Made by a program: the position numbers and the translations under genes. Of a DNA stretch of 38,407 nucleotides, positions 7,849 to 15,356 are shown one piece after another (position 1 is the first letter of the stretch; every line of letters starts with the position of its first letter). This DNA is from a virus, in the IMG/VR virus record IMGVR_UViG_3300047546_000407, positions 1 to 38,407 of that record; one strand, given 5' to 3'. The notes beneath the pieces are model-generated. The model did not search any database, had not been told where the DNA came from, and worked only from the letters and a program-made list of their open reading frames with translations.

Positions 7849-8931
7849 TTAATTCACCGTTTGTATCAAGTTCCAGTCGGTGGTCTGACCGGTATCGACA
7901 TTAACCCACACCGTGCCCTGCGAAGTATCCACTGCTACCCAACCCGCAACCTGTGCATCGTCGATGATTTCCCATAGCGGGCGGGCACTCATCGAATCCA
8001 GCGCGGTAACAACTTCGGCAACCAGCGCCTCAAACACGGCGCTCGCGCTAACAGCATCCGAAGCCGTCAACGATTCTGCGACAGCGGATTGGAACACTGC
8101 ACGAGTAGACAGTGTATCTGCCGCCGTAACAGTCTCACTGACCTGAACGTTCATCACCAACGTAGGCGTAGTGCTATCAGTCGCAGTAGCACTTTCTACT
8201 ACGAAACTGAAGAACACAAACGACGAGCTAACAGAATCGGTGGCGGTTGCGGACTCCTGCACCTGCGCGGCGAAGGTTTGAGCCGAAGAGATGAAATCCA
8301 CCGCGCTTGCTGCTTCCGATACGCTGGTAGCGAAAATTGCACTGGCGGTGGCAAGGTCCGAGGCTGCGATTACTTCAGCAATCGAAGTTGCGAACACCGC
8401 CCTACCAACCACTTCGTCGGTAGCAGTAACAAGCTCCACCACAGCAGCGTTATATGCCGTCAGCGAAGATACGATGTCAGTGGCTGTTACAGACTCCGCG
8501 ACAGTAGAGCCAAAGATCACGCCCGATGCCGTCGTGTCCGTCGCAGTAGCCGACTCCTCAATGCTCACCGCGTACGCAGGTGTTCCATCTACCGCATCCG
8601 TAACCGTGCTGGACTCGCTGATAGTGCTATCCAGCAGCAAACCACCCACGATTTCATCGGTAGCGGTAACCGACTCTTCTACACTCGCCCCCATGATAAT
8701 AACGGGGGACGCAGAATCGGTCGCGGTAGCCGTTTCGGTAATGGCGCTGGGAAGCAGACGCCCTGCGGATATAGTGTCGGTGGCCGTGACGGACTCGGTT
8801 ACAGACGTAATAAAGCTTGCACCCCCAGTCATCGTGTCCGTTGCGGTCACTGACTCCGAGATAGTGCAGTTGAATACGTTCCCGATCAGCGACGAAAACG
8901 GCGCTTCCGAGAATGTAACCAGCCCGAACAC
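7849..8931 (-). CDS. Fifteen-fold 20-residue repeat protein, likely tail fibre or spike shaft
   Basis: The 360 residues comprise a 24-residue head, fifteen consecutive 20-residue repeats (residues 25-324) and a 36-residue tail. The repeat core is E-S-V-T-A-T-D, then a variable stretch ending in a hydrophobic pair, so each unit could add one rung to an elongated beta structure. The tail has a W-V-x-V-D-T-x-Q pattern three times (WVAVDTSQ, WVNVDTGQ, DWNLIQ). The start is GTG, since no ATG is near the N-terminus. It is co-oriented with fibre genes and probably forms a long thin shaft. Confidence 0.85.
   Translation of the reverse strand: MFGLVTFSEAPFSSLIGNVFNCTISESVTATDTMTGGASFITSVTESVTATDTISAGRLLPSAITETATATDSASPVIIMGASVEESVTATDEIVGGLLLDSTISESSTVTDAVDGTPAYAVSIEESATATDTTASGVIFGSTVAESVTATDIVSSLTAYNAAVVELVTATDEVVGRAVFATSIAEVIAASDLATASAIFATSVSEAASAVDFISSAQTFAAQVQESATATDSVSSSFVFFSFVVESATATDSTTPTLVMNVQVSETVTAADTLSTRAVFQSAVAESLTASDAVSASAVFEALVAEVVTALDSMSARPLWEIIDDAQVAGWVAVDTSQGTVWVNVDTGQTTDWNLIQTVN
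7960..8859 (-). repeat. 15 x 60-bp tandem coding repeat
   Basis: Fifteen in-frame 60-base units encode the 20-residue repeat of the surrounding gene. The E-S/T-x-T-A-T-D heptad is kept while DNA and the remaining residues have diverged, so the array is old and under protein-level selection rather than a fresh expansion. Confidence 0.88.
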
Positions 8932-8935
8932 GGGC

Positions 8936-9109
8936 TTACGCCGCCGTCAGGTTGTCCTGCTGGAACCAACGCTGCTGCGCGTGGCCTTCGGCATCGGTCC
9001 ATTCGACGAGGCATTCCACCACGCCTTCCTCGGTCATACGCATGGCGAGGATCGGACCTTCCGGCACCACTGCAACCGCGACCTTGACGCGATCACCTTT
9101 CTTGAACAT
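8936..9109 (-). CDS. Small SH3-like barrel protein (DUF2158/YodC-like)
   Basis: This 57-residue frame runs from an ATG at 9109 to a TAA. AAGGAG lies seven bases before the start. The sequence MFKKGDRVKVAVAVVPEGPI, followed by V-E-C-L-V-E-W and a C-terminal RWFQQDNL, has the spacing of the small YodC/DUF2158 beta-barrel proteins (F-x-x-G-D-x-V near the start, a W late, an L at the end). The function of that family is unclear. It lies between two virion protein genes. Confidence 0.75.
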   Translation of the reverse strand: MFKKGDRVKVAVAVVPEGPILAMRMTEEGVVECLVEWTDAEGHAQQRWFQQDNLTAA

Positions 9110-9119
9110 AGATATCTCC

Positions 9120-9698
9120 TTAACCAGCCAGCGAGAGGGAATACGTCACGTTCAGCGTGTCGCCAGACACAACCGAACGATCACCGGGGGAGGTGAAGTC
9201 CGACGCGGAATACAGCGTACCGGTCGTGCCGCCCTTTGTGCTGTTGCTGATGAGGAAGGCACCGCCCACCGTCGCCGTCGCGTTGATCGTGAACGACGCG
9301 GGAGAAGCAGAGTTTGTAGCGACCGAAGGGTTTGCCGTCGTCGGTGTGCCGAACGTGCAAGTCGGGCGAGTAGCGTTGCTGTAGGGGGTGATCTCCGTCC
9401 AGCCAAGATGCGAGGAAGCAGTATCGCCAGCCGCAGGATTGTTCGACGCAGCAGCGCCGTAGAGGCCAATATACCACGTCGCCGTATAACCGGAGCCAGT
9501 GAAGTACTTGGCGTTCATGTCCTGAAGACCGCCGTTCACAACGAGGTTATGAATCTCGTCGCGCCATTTCAGGTTGCCGTCTTTGTCGTAGCATTCCAGA
9601 AGATAGACGCCGGTAGCTTTAATTTGTTCGCCCGTGAACGCACCGCGCTCAACAGCAGCAGCGAACACATCGGTGGCTTTCGCTTTTTCAATATTCAT
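9120..9698 (-). CDS. Putative virion protein, 192 residues
   Basis: A polar N-terminus (MNIEKAKATDVFAAAVERGA) is followed by a Gly, Thr, Ser-rich beta region (KWRDEIHNLVVNGGLQDMNA, WYIGLYGAAASN) and an end rich in short beta strands. I recall similar proteins in uncultured aquatic phages next to neck and fibre genes, without a known role. It shares the I-G/A-L-Y idea with its neighbour (TFYIALYTN), so the two may be distantly related subunits of the same tail structure. Confidence 0.8.
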   Translation of the reverse strand: MNIEKAKATDVFAAAVERGAFTGEQIKATGVYLLECYDKDGNLKWRDEIHNLVVNGGLQDMNAKYFTGSGYTATWYIGLYGAAASNNPAAGDTASSHLGWTEITPYSNATRPTCTFGTPTTANPSVATNSASPASFTINATATVGGAFLISNSTKGGTTGTLYSASDFTSPGDRSVVSGDTLNVTYSLSLAG

Positions 9699-9707
9699 AG
9701 TAACTCC

Positions 9708-10130
9708 TTAACTCAACCGAATGATTGCAGAAGTGTTCGTTGCGGACGGGAACTGCACCTGAAACGTCGTAGTGGAAGTCTTGTCCGAGCCGAAATCCAA
9801 TACGCAAACTGCGCCGTTAGCGCCGGGTTTGTAAATCAACGCTCCTCGGGCGGTGAACGCTCCCGACCAAGAAACGTTATTAAAGGACAGATAAGCGGTG
9901 CTGCCGCTGTTTCCAAAGGTCGGTGTTGGGTTGACGGTGAGGACCGAACCGCCCGCCGTATATCCGGAAGCCGAAACTTCGCCAGTAGTTGTGTAGGCAG
10001 TCGTGTCTTCATCAAGCGTAGCCAAGTTGGTATACAGCGCGATGTAGAACGTACCCGAGGTGAAGTTGAAGCTGCCGTTAAGCAGCCCCGTCTTGAACAC
10101 CTTGCATACGGCGTTACCGGTGAAACTCAT
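9708..10130 (-). CDS. Putative virion protein, 140 residues
   Basis: A beta-rich protein starting MSFTGNAVCKVFKTGLLNGS with TSGTFYIALYTNLATLDEDT, then a Gly/Ser-rich body and a final short beta strand. The SGYTAGG word and overall composition are typical of small phage tail or collar proteins. Its start overlaps the stop of the HNH endonuclease gene, showing that the endonuclease was fitted tightly upstream of it. The function is inferred only from location. Confidence 0.8.
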   Translation of the reverse strand: MSFTGNAVCKVFKTGLLNGSFNFTSGTFYIALYTNLATLDEDTTAYTTTGEVSASGYTAGGSVLTVNPTPTFGNSGSTAYLSFNNVSWSGAFTARGALIYKPGANGAVCVLDFGSDKTSTTTFQVQFPSATNTSAIIRLS

Positions 10131-10666
10131 GGCTTCACCTCAAAATTGTTGTGCTTACGAAAATTGTCTACCCCCGGTATAACTTGCAGATTATTCGGTA
10201 CATGCAGCCCCGATACCAACTTCCCCTGAAGCGGTATAACATGATCTACATGCCAATCAAAACCGAACATAGAGGTCCGCATCGTAGCGAGTTCATACGC
10301 CTGTTCAATCAACCATAGATCATCCGGCGTCAACCACGCGGGGGTGCGTTGCAACTTTGCCGCGCGCCTACGAGTTTCTTTGGCGTTATGCTTATGCGGG
10401 TAAGCCTCTCTATACAGTTTATTATTTTCCGAATAACGCTGCTTGTTGCGTAAGTAGTAATCACGAAAATATTGCTTACGCAGGGGATTCTTTACGGCGT
10501 CATACGCTCGTTGTTGAGCAAGTATACGTTCTTTGTTGTTTGCAGAATAAGCTTTTTTGTATTGCTGCATACAAAACTTACAGATGCCACGACGACCATC
10601 CTTGCTTCGTCCGCGATGGAAATCAATCAAAGGCCGATCAGTTAGGCATTTATAACAACGCTTCAT
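10127..10666 (-). CDS. Free-standing HNH endonuclease
   Basis: About 179 residues. An N-terminal zinc ribbon (CYKCLTDRP with a second CKFC about 20 residues later) precedes a basic, Tyr/Arg/Lys-rich linker and a C-terminal HNH nuclease core (WHVDHVIPLQGKLVSGLHVP, then NNLQV and the final KHNN). It should cut DNA and is probably a homing-type enzyme. The gene overlaps both neighbours by a few bases (TGATG at the start, ATGA at the end) and is noticeably more A/T-rich than the structural genes around it, which fits insertion by transfer. The start is ATG 10666 or GTG 10669. Confidence 0.9.
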   Translation of the reverse strand: MKRCYKCLTDRPLIDFHRGRSKDGRRGICKFCMQQYKKAYSANNKERILAQQRAYDAVKNPLRKQYFRDYYLRNKQRYSENNKLYREAYPHKHNAKETRRRAAKLQRTPAWLTPDDLWLIEQAYELATMRTSMFGFDWHVDHVIPLQGKLVSGLHVPNNLQVIPGVDNFRKHNNFEVKP

Positions 10667-11388
10667 CACGTCACCGCCTGACGATACTGACCCGAACGGT
10701 AAGCATCCTGTCTTTCGAGTCCATCCCCGAGACGCTTCGCCATACCGAGGGCTTCCTTGTATTTGGCGTCGTAAAGCGCCATCAGGTCCGCTTCAGGCTT
10801 CATGAACGTAGCCGCTTCAACCAGCGAACCATACAAGAGAACGGTGTCAAAGTTGTCACCCAACCACGTCTGCCCATCCGCAGCGACTGTAATCGACTCA
10901 GGGTAGAAGAAGTAATGCAGTTCCACCGTGTAGGCGTTATCAGGCGTGGGTCCGAGGATGAACGATAGTTCGTCGGTAAGGGCGGGCGGAATAGTGTTGG
11001 TGGTCGTCGGGCCAAAAAGCGCGTAATACGCAGGGAGGCCGGTAGCCGTTGGCGTCGGATATGCCTCACGAATGAAGTTAACATCCTTGTTCAACAGATA
11101 CTGATACGCACCGTCACCATCCACGACAGCCAGCGAATACACCGACAAGAAATCAATCGGCGCGGAAAGATACTTATTGTTGGCCGACGTAGTGCCCACC
11201 ACGTTCTTACGAAGCGACGGGAACTGCACCGTGTTGAAGATACGCTGCTCGGCCTGCGTGATGAACGTATTGATCTGCTCGGCGCTGGTAAAGTCAACGG
11301 CAGAACCCGAGCTACCCGTAAACGTGGTAGTCGGGAAATCGTTCTCAAGGGTAGCCTTGATCGTAGTGAACAGCGTGGTGTAGTTCAC
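10666..11388 (-). CDS. Head-tail adaptor (neck) protein, SU10-adaptor-like
   Basis: The 240-residue protein has the pattern of podovirus adaptor proteins. It has a helical N-terminus (FTSAEQINTFITQAEQRIFN, TVQFPSLRKNVVGT), a beta middle beginning with a Y-L-S-A-P-I-D-F-L strand, and a helical C-terminus (LLYGSLVEAATFMKPEADLM, then ALYDAKYKEALGMAKR). This organisation matches the adaptor family typified by phage SU10, which bridges portal and tail nozzle. It lies next to other neck candidates. The assignment comes from pattern memory, so the exact family needs a profile search. Confidence 0.82.
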   Translation of the reverse strand: MNYTTLFTTIKATLENDFPTTTFTGSSGSAVDFTSAEQINTFITQAEQRIFNTVQFPSLRKNVVGTTSANNKYLSAPIDFLSVYSLAVVDGDGAYQYLLNKDVNFIREAYPTPTATGLPAYYALFGPTTTNTIPPALTDELSFILGPTPDNAYTVELHYFFYPESITVAADGQTWLGDNFDTVLLYGSLVEAATFMKPEADLMALYDAKYKEALGMAKRLGDGLERQDAYRSGQYRQAVT

Positions 11389-11397
11389 GGTGCTTCC

Positions 11398-11556
11398 TTA
11401 CGCCATCGGGCCGCGAGCCATGACACCTTTCGTCGCAGCACCCGTGCCGCGAATCTTGATGCCGGTGGTCTTCACATCCTTCTCGGGGTAGCCGTTGTTG
11501 CCCGTCGATTCTTTGTTGGGCTTCGGCACCTTGTACTTCGGCTGGGCGGTCTTCAT
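11398..11556 (-). CDS. Small basic phage protein, 52 residues
   Basis: The ATG at 11556 opens a 52-codon frame: MKTAQPKYKVPKPNKESTGN, then a C-terminus TGIKIRGTGAATKGVMARGP. I recall this C-terminus as a short conserved phage protein, usually next to the neck genes. It is basic, lacks hydrophobic segments and overlaps the upstream stop as TAATG. It may be an internal virion or DNA-associated protein, but the role is unknown. Confidence 0.75.
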   Translation of the reverse strand: MKTAQPKYKVPKPNKESTGNNGYPEKDVKTTGIKIRGTGAATKGVMARGPMA

Positions 11557-11702
11557 TACTTGCTCCGCTGGTTCATCGCACGCGCGACGTTACGGCCAAC
11601 CTTCTTCATTTCCAGCGAGGTCACGCCACCCTTCTTAAAGGTGGGCTTCTTGCCGGGGTGCATCCGCTTCTCGTGCTTACGCACAGCCGCTTTTCCGTCC
11701 AT
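11556..11702 (-). CDS. Small basic phage protein, 48 residues
   Basis: A 48-residue, strongly basic frame: MDGKAAVRKHEKRMHPGKKP, KKGGVTSLEMKKVGRNVARA. It matches by memory a recurrent short phage protein with the same N-terminus (DGKAAVRKHEK) and a K-K-G-G motif. The KKGG word recurs in the small proteins further upstream in transcription, suggesting a shared origin or role. AGGAGCGAAAC precedes the start. Confidence 0.75.
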   Translation of the reverse strand: MDGKAAVRKHEKRMHPGKKPTFKKGGVTSLEMKKVGRNVARAMNQRSK

Positions 11703-11711
11703 GTTTCGCTC

Positions 11712-12137
11712 CTAAGAAACTACCACTGTTACATCACCCAGCGATATCGTCATCGCCAGAACATTCGGTGTAAGCCCTGCGTCGTTAGCACGGGCACCGC
11801 CAACGGGCGCCCAGCCCCACTGAATTATACGGCTTCCGCCTTCCGGCGTCCCGTTTGCCAGCGGCCCAGTGCCGGTGGGGTCGATCTGCAGCCCGCTGTT
11901 GCCCGAGGTCTGGTAGCTTACGTCCGGGCGGGGTTCCCGCACCGCCTGCGGGTCGTTGACGGGGTAGAGGCCAAGCGACAACTGCGGTTGATCCGGTTCC
12001 CAACAGGTCTTGCAGACCTTAATCTTGACGTTTTTCGTCTTGATTACCAGCTCTTTCAGCTCTTTCAGCTTGTACCGGAATCCGCATCTATCGCATTCCG
12101 CGATAGCAAACTTGCCGGAGGAAAACTGACTGGGCAT
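11712..12137 (-). CDS. Zinc-ribbon virion-cluster protein
   Basis: The 141 residues contain one CxxC pair near residue 15 (CDRCGFRY) and a second near residue 42 (CKTCWEPDQP), a four-Cys zinc ribbon. A Pro/Gly-rich region and a beta-rich C-terminus (GLTPNVLAMTISLGDVTVVV) follow. Similar proteins accompany the adaptor genes in related environmental phages as far as I recall. The ribbon could hold a structural zinc in the neck, or bind nucleic acid. No catalytic motif is visible. Confidence 0.82.
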   Translation of the reverse strand: MPSQFSSGKFAIAECDRCGFRYKLKELKELVIKTKNVKIKVCKTCWEPDQPQLSLGLYPVNDPQAVREPRPDVSYQTSGNSGLQIDPTGTGPLANGTPEGGSRIIQWGWAPVGGARANDAGLTPNVLAMTISLGDVTVVVS

Positions 12138-12138
12138 G

Positions 12139-12864
12139 TCAGCCGCCTATAAACTGCTGCCGGGGCACAAACCGGATCGGGGCTTTCTCCCGGTCCTCAT
12201 CCGCTGCAAGGGCAAACTGCTGCTCATAGTCTGCCTTCAACTCCACCCGGCGCGCAGGGTCCACCTCGGGCAGCTTCATTGACAGGTAATAAGCCAGCCC
12301 CGCCACCATGCAGTTCAAGAACCGGAAGGGGATGTCCTGTCCGTTGATACCGTTACCCGCGTCCTGAATCCGGCGCAGCCGCCAGTAGACGAACGTGTAG
12401 GTCTGCGAGTTATCCGGGGTCGGCCAAACGTGGAACTTGGGGTAGACGACGGCGTTTGCAGAGTCCGTAGCACCCGACAACCGCTGAATCCACACCTGAA
12501 TCGGGCGGCCTTCCGCGTTCTTGTTCGGGATCATGGCGTAGGTCGAAACGCTGATCCGGCTGATGTTGATGTCGGTCTGGTTCTGCCCGGTGCCCGTGCG
12601 CACGACATGATCGAGCAGGTCAATGGTATCTACCGGGAGGTCGTAGGTGGCCTGTTGGTACGTGAGCACTTGCTGACCTTGCTCAATCGTCCACATATTG
12701 ATACCACGATTGGCCCATTCGACCGTCAGCAGGTTCAGCGACCGACGCGCCGTACGAAGATCGTAGCCCGACCGCAGTTCACGCCCGCAACGCTCAAACG
12801 CCTCTTCCACGCAGGAAGATAAATCCAGATTAAAAGAGGATGTTCCTGAAGTTTTGTAACTCAT
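12139..12864 (-). CDS. Neck / tail accessory protein
   Basis: The 241-residue protein has a helical N-terminus (LDLSSCVEEAFERCGRELRS, then a T-A-R-R-S-L-N-L-L helix), a beta core (YDLPVDTIDLLDHVVRTGTG), and a helical C-terminus rich in charged residues (AYYLSMKLPEVDPARRVELK). That arrangement resembles the P22 gp4 and T7 tubular-protein-A class of ring proteins below the portal, although I cannot fix the family by eye. Co-location with the adaptor gene supports a neck role. Its start overlaps the stop of the GIY-YIG endonuclease by four bases. Confidence 0.8.
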   Translation of the reverse strand: MSYKTSGTSSFNLDLSSCVEEAFERCGRELRSGYDLRTARRSLNLLTVEWANRGINMWTIEQGQQVLTYQQATYDLPVDTIDLLDHVVRTGTGQNQTDINISRISVSTYAMIPNKNAEGRPIQVWIQRLSGATDSANAVVYPKFHVWPTPDNSQTYTFVYWRLRRIQDAGNGINGQDIPFRFLNCMVAGLAYYLSMKLPEVDPARRVELKADYEQQFALAADEDREKAPIRFVPRQQFIGG

Positions 12865-13598
12865 TGGACCCTCTCGACACGTATGTTTTTAATCATCCCG
12901 GAGTTGCGGAGAGCGTAAAGAACCCCCGAAGGAGTGGCACCAACTGCATTAGCTGCGTCCCGCAATGTGGTGTAAACAACCCCATTAATCCGAACTTTCA
13001 CCACCCGCGAGGAGGACCGATACGTGGCGGAGATACTTCTACCACGCCTTACACGCTCGTCCAACGACCGTTCACGCCCTAAATTGGCCACGCGCGCCCT
13101 TGCTATAATATCAGGAGAAATACCTCGTTTCTTAGCGCTTATCGCTATATTGGCTTTGTGCTCTTCGGTGAACACCCGCCCTAACGAGGACATGCGCAGT
13201 TTTTCCCGATGCTCGGGGGATAGCGGTTTACCTCGCTTTGCCAATACTTTAGCTTCTTGACAGGCGGCGGACACACCGCGTTTTTTTGCTGCTGCAGATA
13301 ACCGTTTGCGCGTTTCGCTACTTGGATTGGGGCCACCCTCACCCCCATCAGTAAAATTAGCAAGCTCAACACCGGCGCGGCGTAAGCATTTAATGATACC
13401 CCGCTCTAGTGTAAACGCCGTGGCTTCTTCCGAGCATTCAAGCAACGCTACCTGAATAGCTTTGGGGCCATACTTCGCGACTATAGCTTTATGGTGGGGG
13501 TTACGTTCACCCAAATAAATAGCGCGCCTACGTGTACCTTTCCCCACATAAAAAGGGGTTCCGTCAGGCTTGCAATGGATGTACGCAAAGAACGGCAT
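12861..13598 (-). CDS. GIY-YIG homing endonuclease with NUMOD3 repeats
   Basis: The 245 residues start with a GIY-YIG nuclease module. The signature is FAYIHCKPDGTPFYVGKGTR, where A-Y-I and Y-V-G stand for GIY and YIG; the conserved Arg and the E of LERGIIKCLRRAG are present. Several NUMOD3-type DNA-binding repeats follow (KRGKPLSPEHREKLRMSSLG, TEEHKANIAISAKKRG), and a C-terminal helix-turn-helix-like segment ends it (TTLRDAANAVGATPSGVLYA). This architecture is typical of phage homing endonucleases. It sits between a neck gene and a tiny gene with almost no spacing, so it spreads as a free-standing element. Confidence 0.93.
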   Translation of the reverse strand: MPFFAYIHCKPDGTPFYVGKGTRRRAIYLGERNPHHKAIVAKYGPKAIQVALLECSEEATAFTLERGIIKCLRRAGVELANFTDGGEGGPNPSSETRKRLSAAAKKRGVSAACQEAKVLAKRGKPLSPEHREKLRMSSLGRVFTEEHKANIAISAKKRGISPDIIARARVANLGRERSLDERVRRGRSISATYRSSSRVVKVRINGVVYTTLRDAANAVGATPSGVLYALRNSGMIKNIRVERVQ

Positions 13599-13601
13599 AA
13601 C

Positions 13602-13751
13602 CTATCCCAAGTGATCCATATGCAACGCGGCACAAAAATCGTCGTACGCGGACTGCGGGGTATCGCCGCCGCCATGCAACACACCATCGGTGCAATCCCA
13701 ACACTGAAACTTGGTGGACCAGCGAATCCGAGGCTTTACAAAGCGCACCAT
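13602..13751 (-). CDS. Small Cys-containing protein, 49 residues
   Basis: The ATG at 13751 overlaps the preceding stop as TAATG and opens a 49-codon frame: MVRFVKPRIRWSTKFQCWDC, then GVLHGGGDTPQSAYDDFCAA. A CxxC pair and two aromatic patches could hold a metal, but no family is recognised. It ends three bases before the endonuclease start. A truncated remnant disturbed by insertion of that endonuclease is possible but cannot be shown. Confidence 0.6.
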   Translation of the reverse strand: MVRFVKPRIRWSTKFQCWDCTDGVLHGGGDTPQSAYDDFCAALHMDHLG

Positions 13752-14008
13752 TATCTTACTTTCCTATACGCCGCAGTCTTGCGAGAAATGCCTTTAGGCT
13801 GCGCAACAAACTGCTTTCCGGAGCGCTTACCGGCTCGTTTGGCACGGGTGGTCGCGGCGTACTCTTGCGGGGAGAGGGCTTTGATCGCGGCTTCAGGGAG
13901 GTACCTTTCGCCGGTTGCTTTCGGGCCTTGCGTTGAAGGTTTGCCACTCTTGGTCCTCCACTTCTGGTCCGTCCACGCCTTGAGCGACTGCTGCGGCTTC
14001 TTAATCAC
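13751..14008 (-). CDS. Basic virion-cluster protein, 85 residues
   Basis: I chose GTG at 14008, behind AAGGGTGGCGGCTACC. It gives an N-terminus KKPQQSLKAWTDQKWRTKSG and KPSTQGPKATGERYLPEAAI that I recall as a conserved small phage protein. The C-terminus is Arg/Lys-rich (TRAKRAGKRSGKQFVAQPKG). A longer frame extends upstream but would overlap the previous gene by about 95 bases. It is strongly basic with no hydrophobic segment, and may bind DNA in the capsid or be a small internal protein. The preceding stop overlaps this start. Confidence 0.75.
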   Translation of the reverse strand: MIKKPQQSLKAWTDQKWRTKSGKPSTQGPKATGERYLPEAAIKALSPQEYAATTRAKRAGKRSGKQFVAQPKGISRKTAAYRKVR

Positions 14009-14285
14009 GGTAGCCGCCACCCTTGGCCTTATACGCTCGCGCCAACATCTGTGCCTTGCGGGCCGACCATTGGCCCGGCGCACCGCCTTTACCACCTGCC
14101 TTGATGCTGTTGAAAAGACTCTTCCGCATCCCCGGCTTGGTGTAGTTCCCTGCTTCGTTCACGCGGCTAACCTCGCCCCCTTTCTTAAAGAGCTTGGTAG
14201 GTTCGGGGCCGTCCTTGCGAACGACCTTCCGAGCTTTCGGCATCTTGCTGGGGTTTATGGCACCCATGCCGCGCGAGGGGCGCAT
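14001..14285 (-). CDS. Basic Lys/Gly-rich virion-cluster protein, 94 residues
   Basis: The ATG at 14285, one base after the previous stop, gives MRPSRGMGAINPSKMPKARK and a C-terminus GAPGQWSARKAQMLARAYKA followed by KGGGYRD. This ending recurs, as I recall, in many environmental phages. LFKKGGEV carries the KKGG word of its neighbours. A longer frame begins 38 codons earlier but lies inside the upstream gene. The role is unknown, and a basic internal virion protein is plausible. Confidence 0.77.
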   Translation of the reverse strand: MRPSRGMGAINPSKMPKARKVVRKDGPEPTKLFKKGGEVSRVNEAGNYTKPGMRKSLFNSIKAGGKGGAPGQWSARKAQMLARAYKAKGGGYRD

Positions 14286-14286
14286 C

Positions 14287-14712
14287 TCAGCACATCCCGC
14301 CTTTACGCAGCATCTTGCCTTTGGTCTTACCACGCTGGGCAACACCATCAGCCGCACGACGATACGCACTGCCACCCGCTTTGTAGGTAGCCGCAACACC
14401 CATGTCGTAGCGGTCTTTGTTCAGTTGCGCCTTGCTCTTGGTGACAGCGCCACCAGCTTTCATACCCTTCATCTCGGCCATTTCGTGCTTGACCATCGAT
14501 TTGGGCGCGCCAGCCTTCTTCATGAAGGCAACTTCCTTCTTGACCATCTTCTTCGCTTCAGCCATTTCGCCACCTTTCGCAAATTTACGGCCTTTATCGG
14601 CCTGAACAAAATCACGCCCCACCGACTGCGGGATACCTACCCGCTTCGCGAAGGCGCGGTTATGGGCTACCGCCTCCATCAAATTGTGCTGCTTCTTGGA
14701 GGAGGACGGCAC
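14287..14712 (-). CDS. Basic virion-cluster protein, 141 residues
   Basis: The N-terminus MPSSSKKQHNLMEAVAHNRA, FAKRVGIPQSVGRDFVQADK and KFAKGGEM are typical of a widespread small phage protein family whose function I do not know. The middle is a Met/Lys/Glu helix (KKMVKKEVAFMKKAGAPKSM). The C-terminus has AADGVAQRGKTKGKMLRKGG, which is repeated nearly word for word at the end of the adjacent small gene. It is basic, soluble and overlaps the upstream gene by one base. Confidence 0.8.
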   Translation of the reverse strand: MPSSSKKQHNLMEAVAHNRAFAKRVGIPQSVGRDFVQADKGRKFAKGGEMAEAKKMVKKEVAFMKKAGAPKSMVKHEMAEMKGMKAGGAVTKSKAQLNKDRYDMGVAATYKAGGSAYRRAADGVAQRGKTKGKMLRKGGMC

Positions 14713-14909
14713 TACAGCACCCGGCCCTTGGTCTTGCCACGCTGCGCGATACCATCAGCCGCACGGACATAGCCACCGCCTTTAAACTTGAGCTTGCCTT
14801 CGCCCATGTTCGTCTTGGTGGTCGGGGCTTTTTCTTCCTGCGTCTCCATACGCTTTTGGTCGCGTTGACGACGAAGTTCTTCCAGAGCTTTGCCTTGGGG
14901 TTCAGCCAT
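14712..14909 (-). CDS. Small Lys/Gly-rich protein sharing its tail with the next gene
   Basis: Starting at the ATG with AGGAG six bases upstream (a GTG lies three bases earlier), the 65 residues comprise a charged helix (LEELRRQRDQKRMETQEEKA) and the C-terminus YVRAADGIAQRGKTKGRVL. That tail is the same peptide that closes the following 141-residue protein, so a duplication of the C-terminal module took place. The role is unknown. Confidence 0.77.
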   Translation of the reverse strand: MAEPQGKALEELRRQRDQKRMETQEEKAPTTKTNMGEGKLKFKGGGYVRAADGIAQRGKTKGRVL

Positions 14910-14918
14910 CACTATCTC

Positions 14919-15356
14919 CTAACACTTCCATTTACGTAAATACGCAGTCAGCAGTTCGGCCTGCTCAGATGAATCAAGCACGTTACCAGCAGCAAGGTTA
15001 CACCGACCGCATAACAGGTCACGAACTTGCCCGGTGTTGTGGTTATGATCTACACAAGGACGATCCCGCTTAGCCCCTTCAAACACAAACCGTTTACTAC
15101 AACACGCGCATTTACCGCCCTGCGCAAGCAGCATCTCCGCAAATTTTACATCGGTAATACCGTACTTCGCAGGCAGATTATATTTTCGGGTTGTTTTACA
15201 CATACAATCCCTGCATGCGTAATTAAGCCCGGAACGCTGGTTTTTGTTCTTATTAAACGCGCTGGGGGCCTTCCACTCTCGGCATTTACTACACCGATAA
15301 TTACCATGAGCATCGGGCGTTTTAGCCACACGCCCCCAATCACGTTTCAACTGCAT
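14919..15356 (-). CDS. Endonuclease VII-type (His-Me finger) nuclease
   Basis: The 145-residue protein has an N-terminal zinc ribbon (YRCSKCREWK, then YACRDCMC) and a C-terminal recombination endonuclease VII domain. That domain carries YGITDVKFAEMLLAQGGKCA with CACC, then CVDHNHNTGQVRDLLCGRCN. The two CxxC pairs hold zinc and the DHNHNTG motif forms the active site. It could resolve branched DNA before packaging as in T4, or act as a homing nuclease, since it sits among structural genes like the HNH and GIY-YIG genes. I prefer ATG at 15356 because AGGG lies at good spacing. The GTG at 15362 is alternative. Confidence 0.9.
   Translation of the reverse strand: MQLKRDWGRVAKTPDAHGNYRCSKCREWKAPSAFNKNKNQRSGLNYACRDCMCKTTRKYNLPAKYGITDVKFAEMLLAQGGKCACCSKRFVFEGAKRDRPCVDHNHNTGQVRDLLCGRCNLAAGNVLDSSEQAELLTAYLRKWKC

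Noticed and set aside
2952-8931. Diversity-generating retroelement acting on the fibre genes
   Set aside because: No reverse transcriptase, template repeat or accessory gene is seen in the window.
8089-9196. Long plus-strand frames opposite the 20-residue repeat gene
   Set aside because: Their Ser/Thr/Val-rich repeats are the antisense image of the regular repeat gene; no ribosome site fits the late transcript direction.
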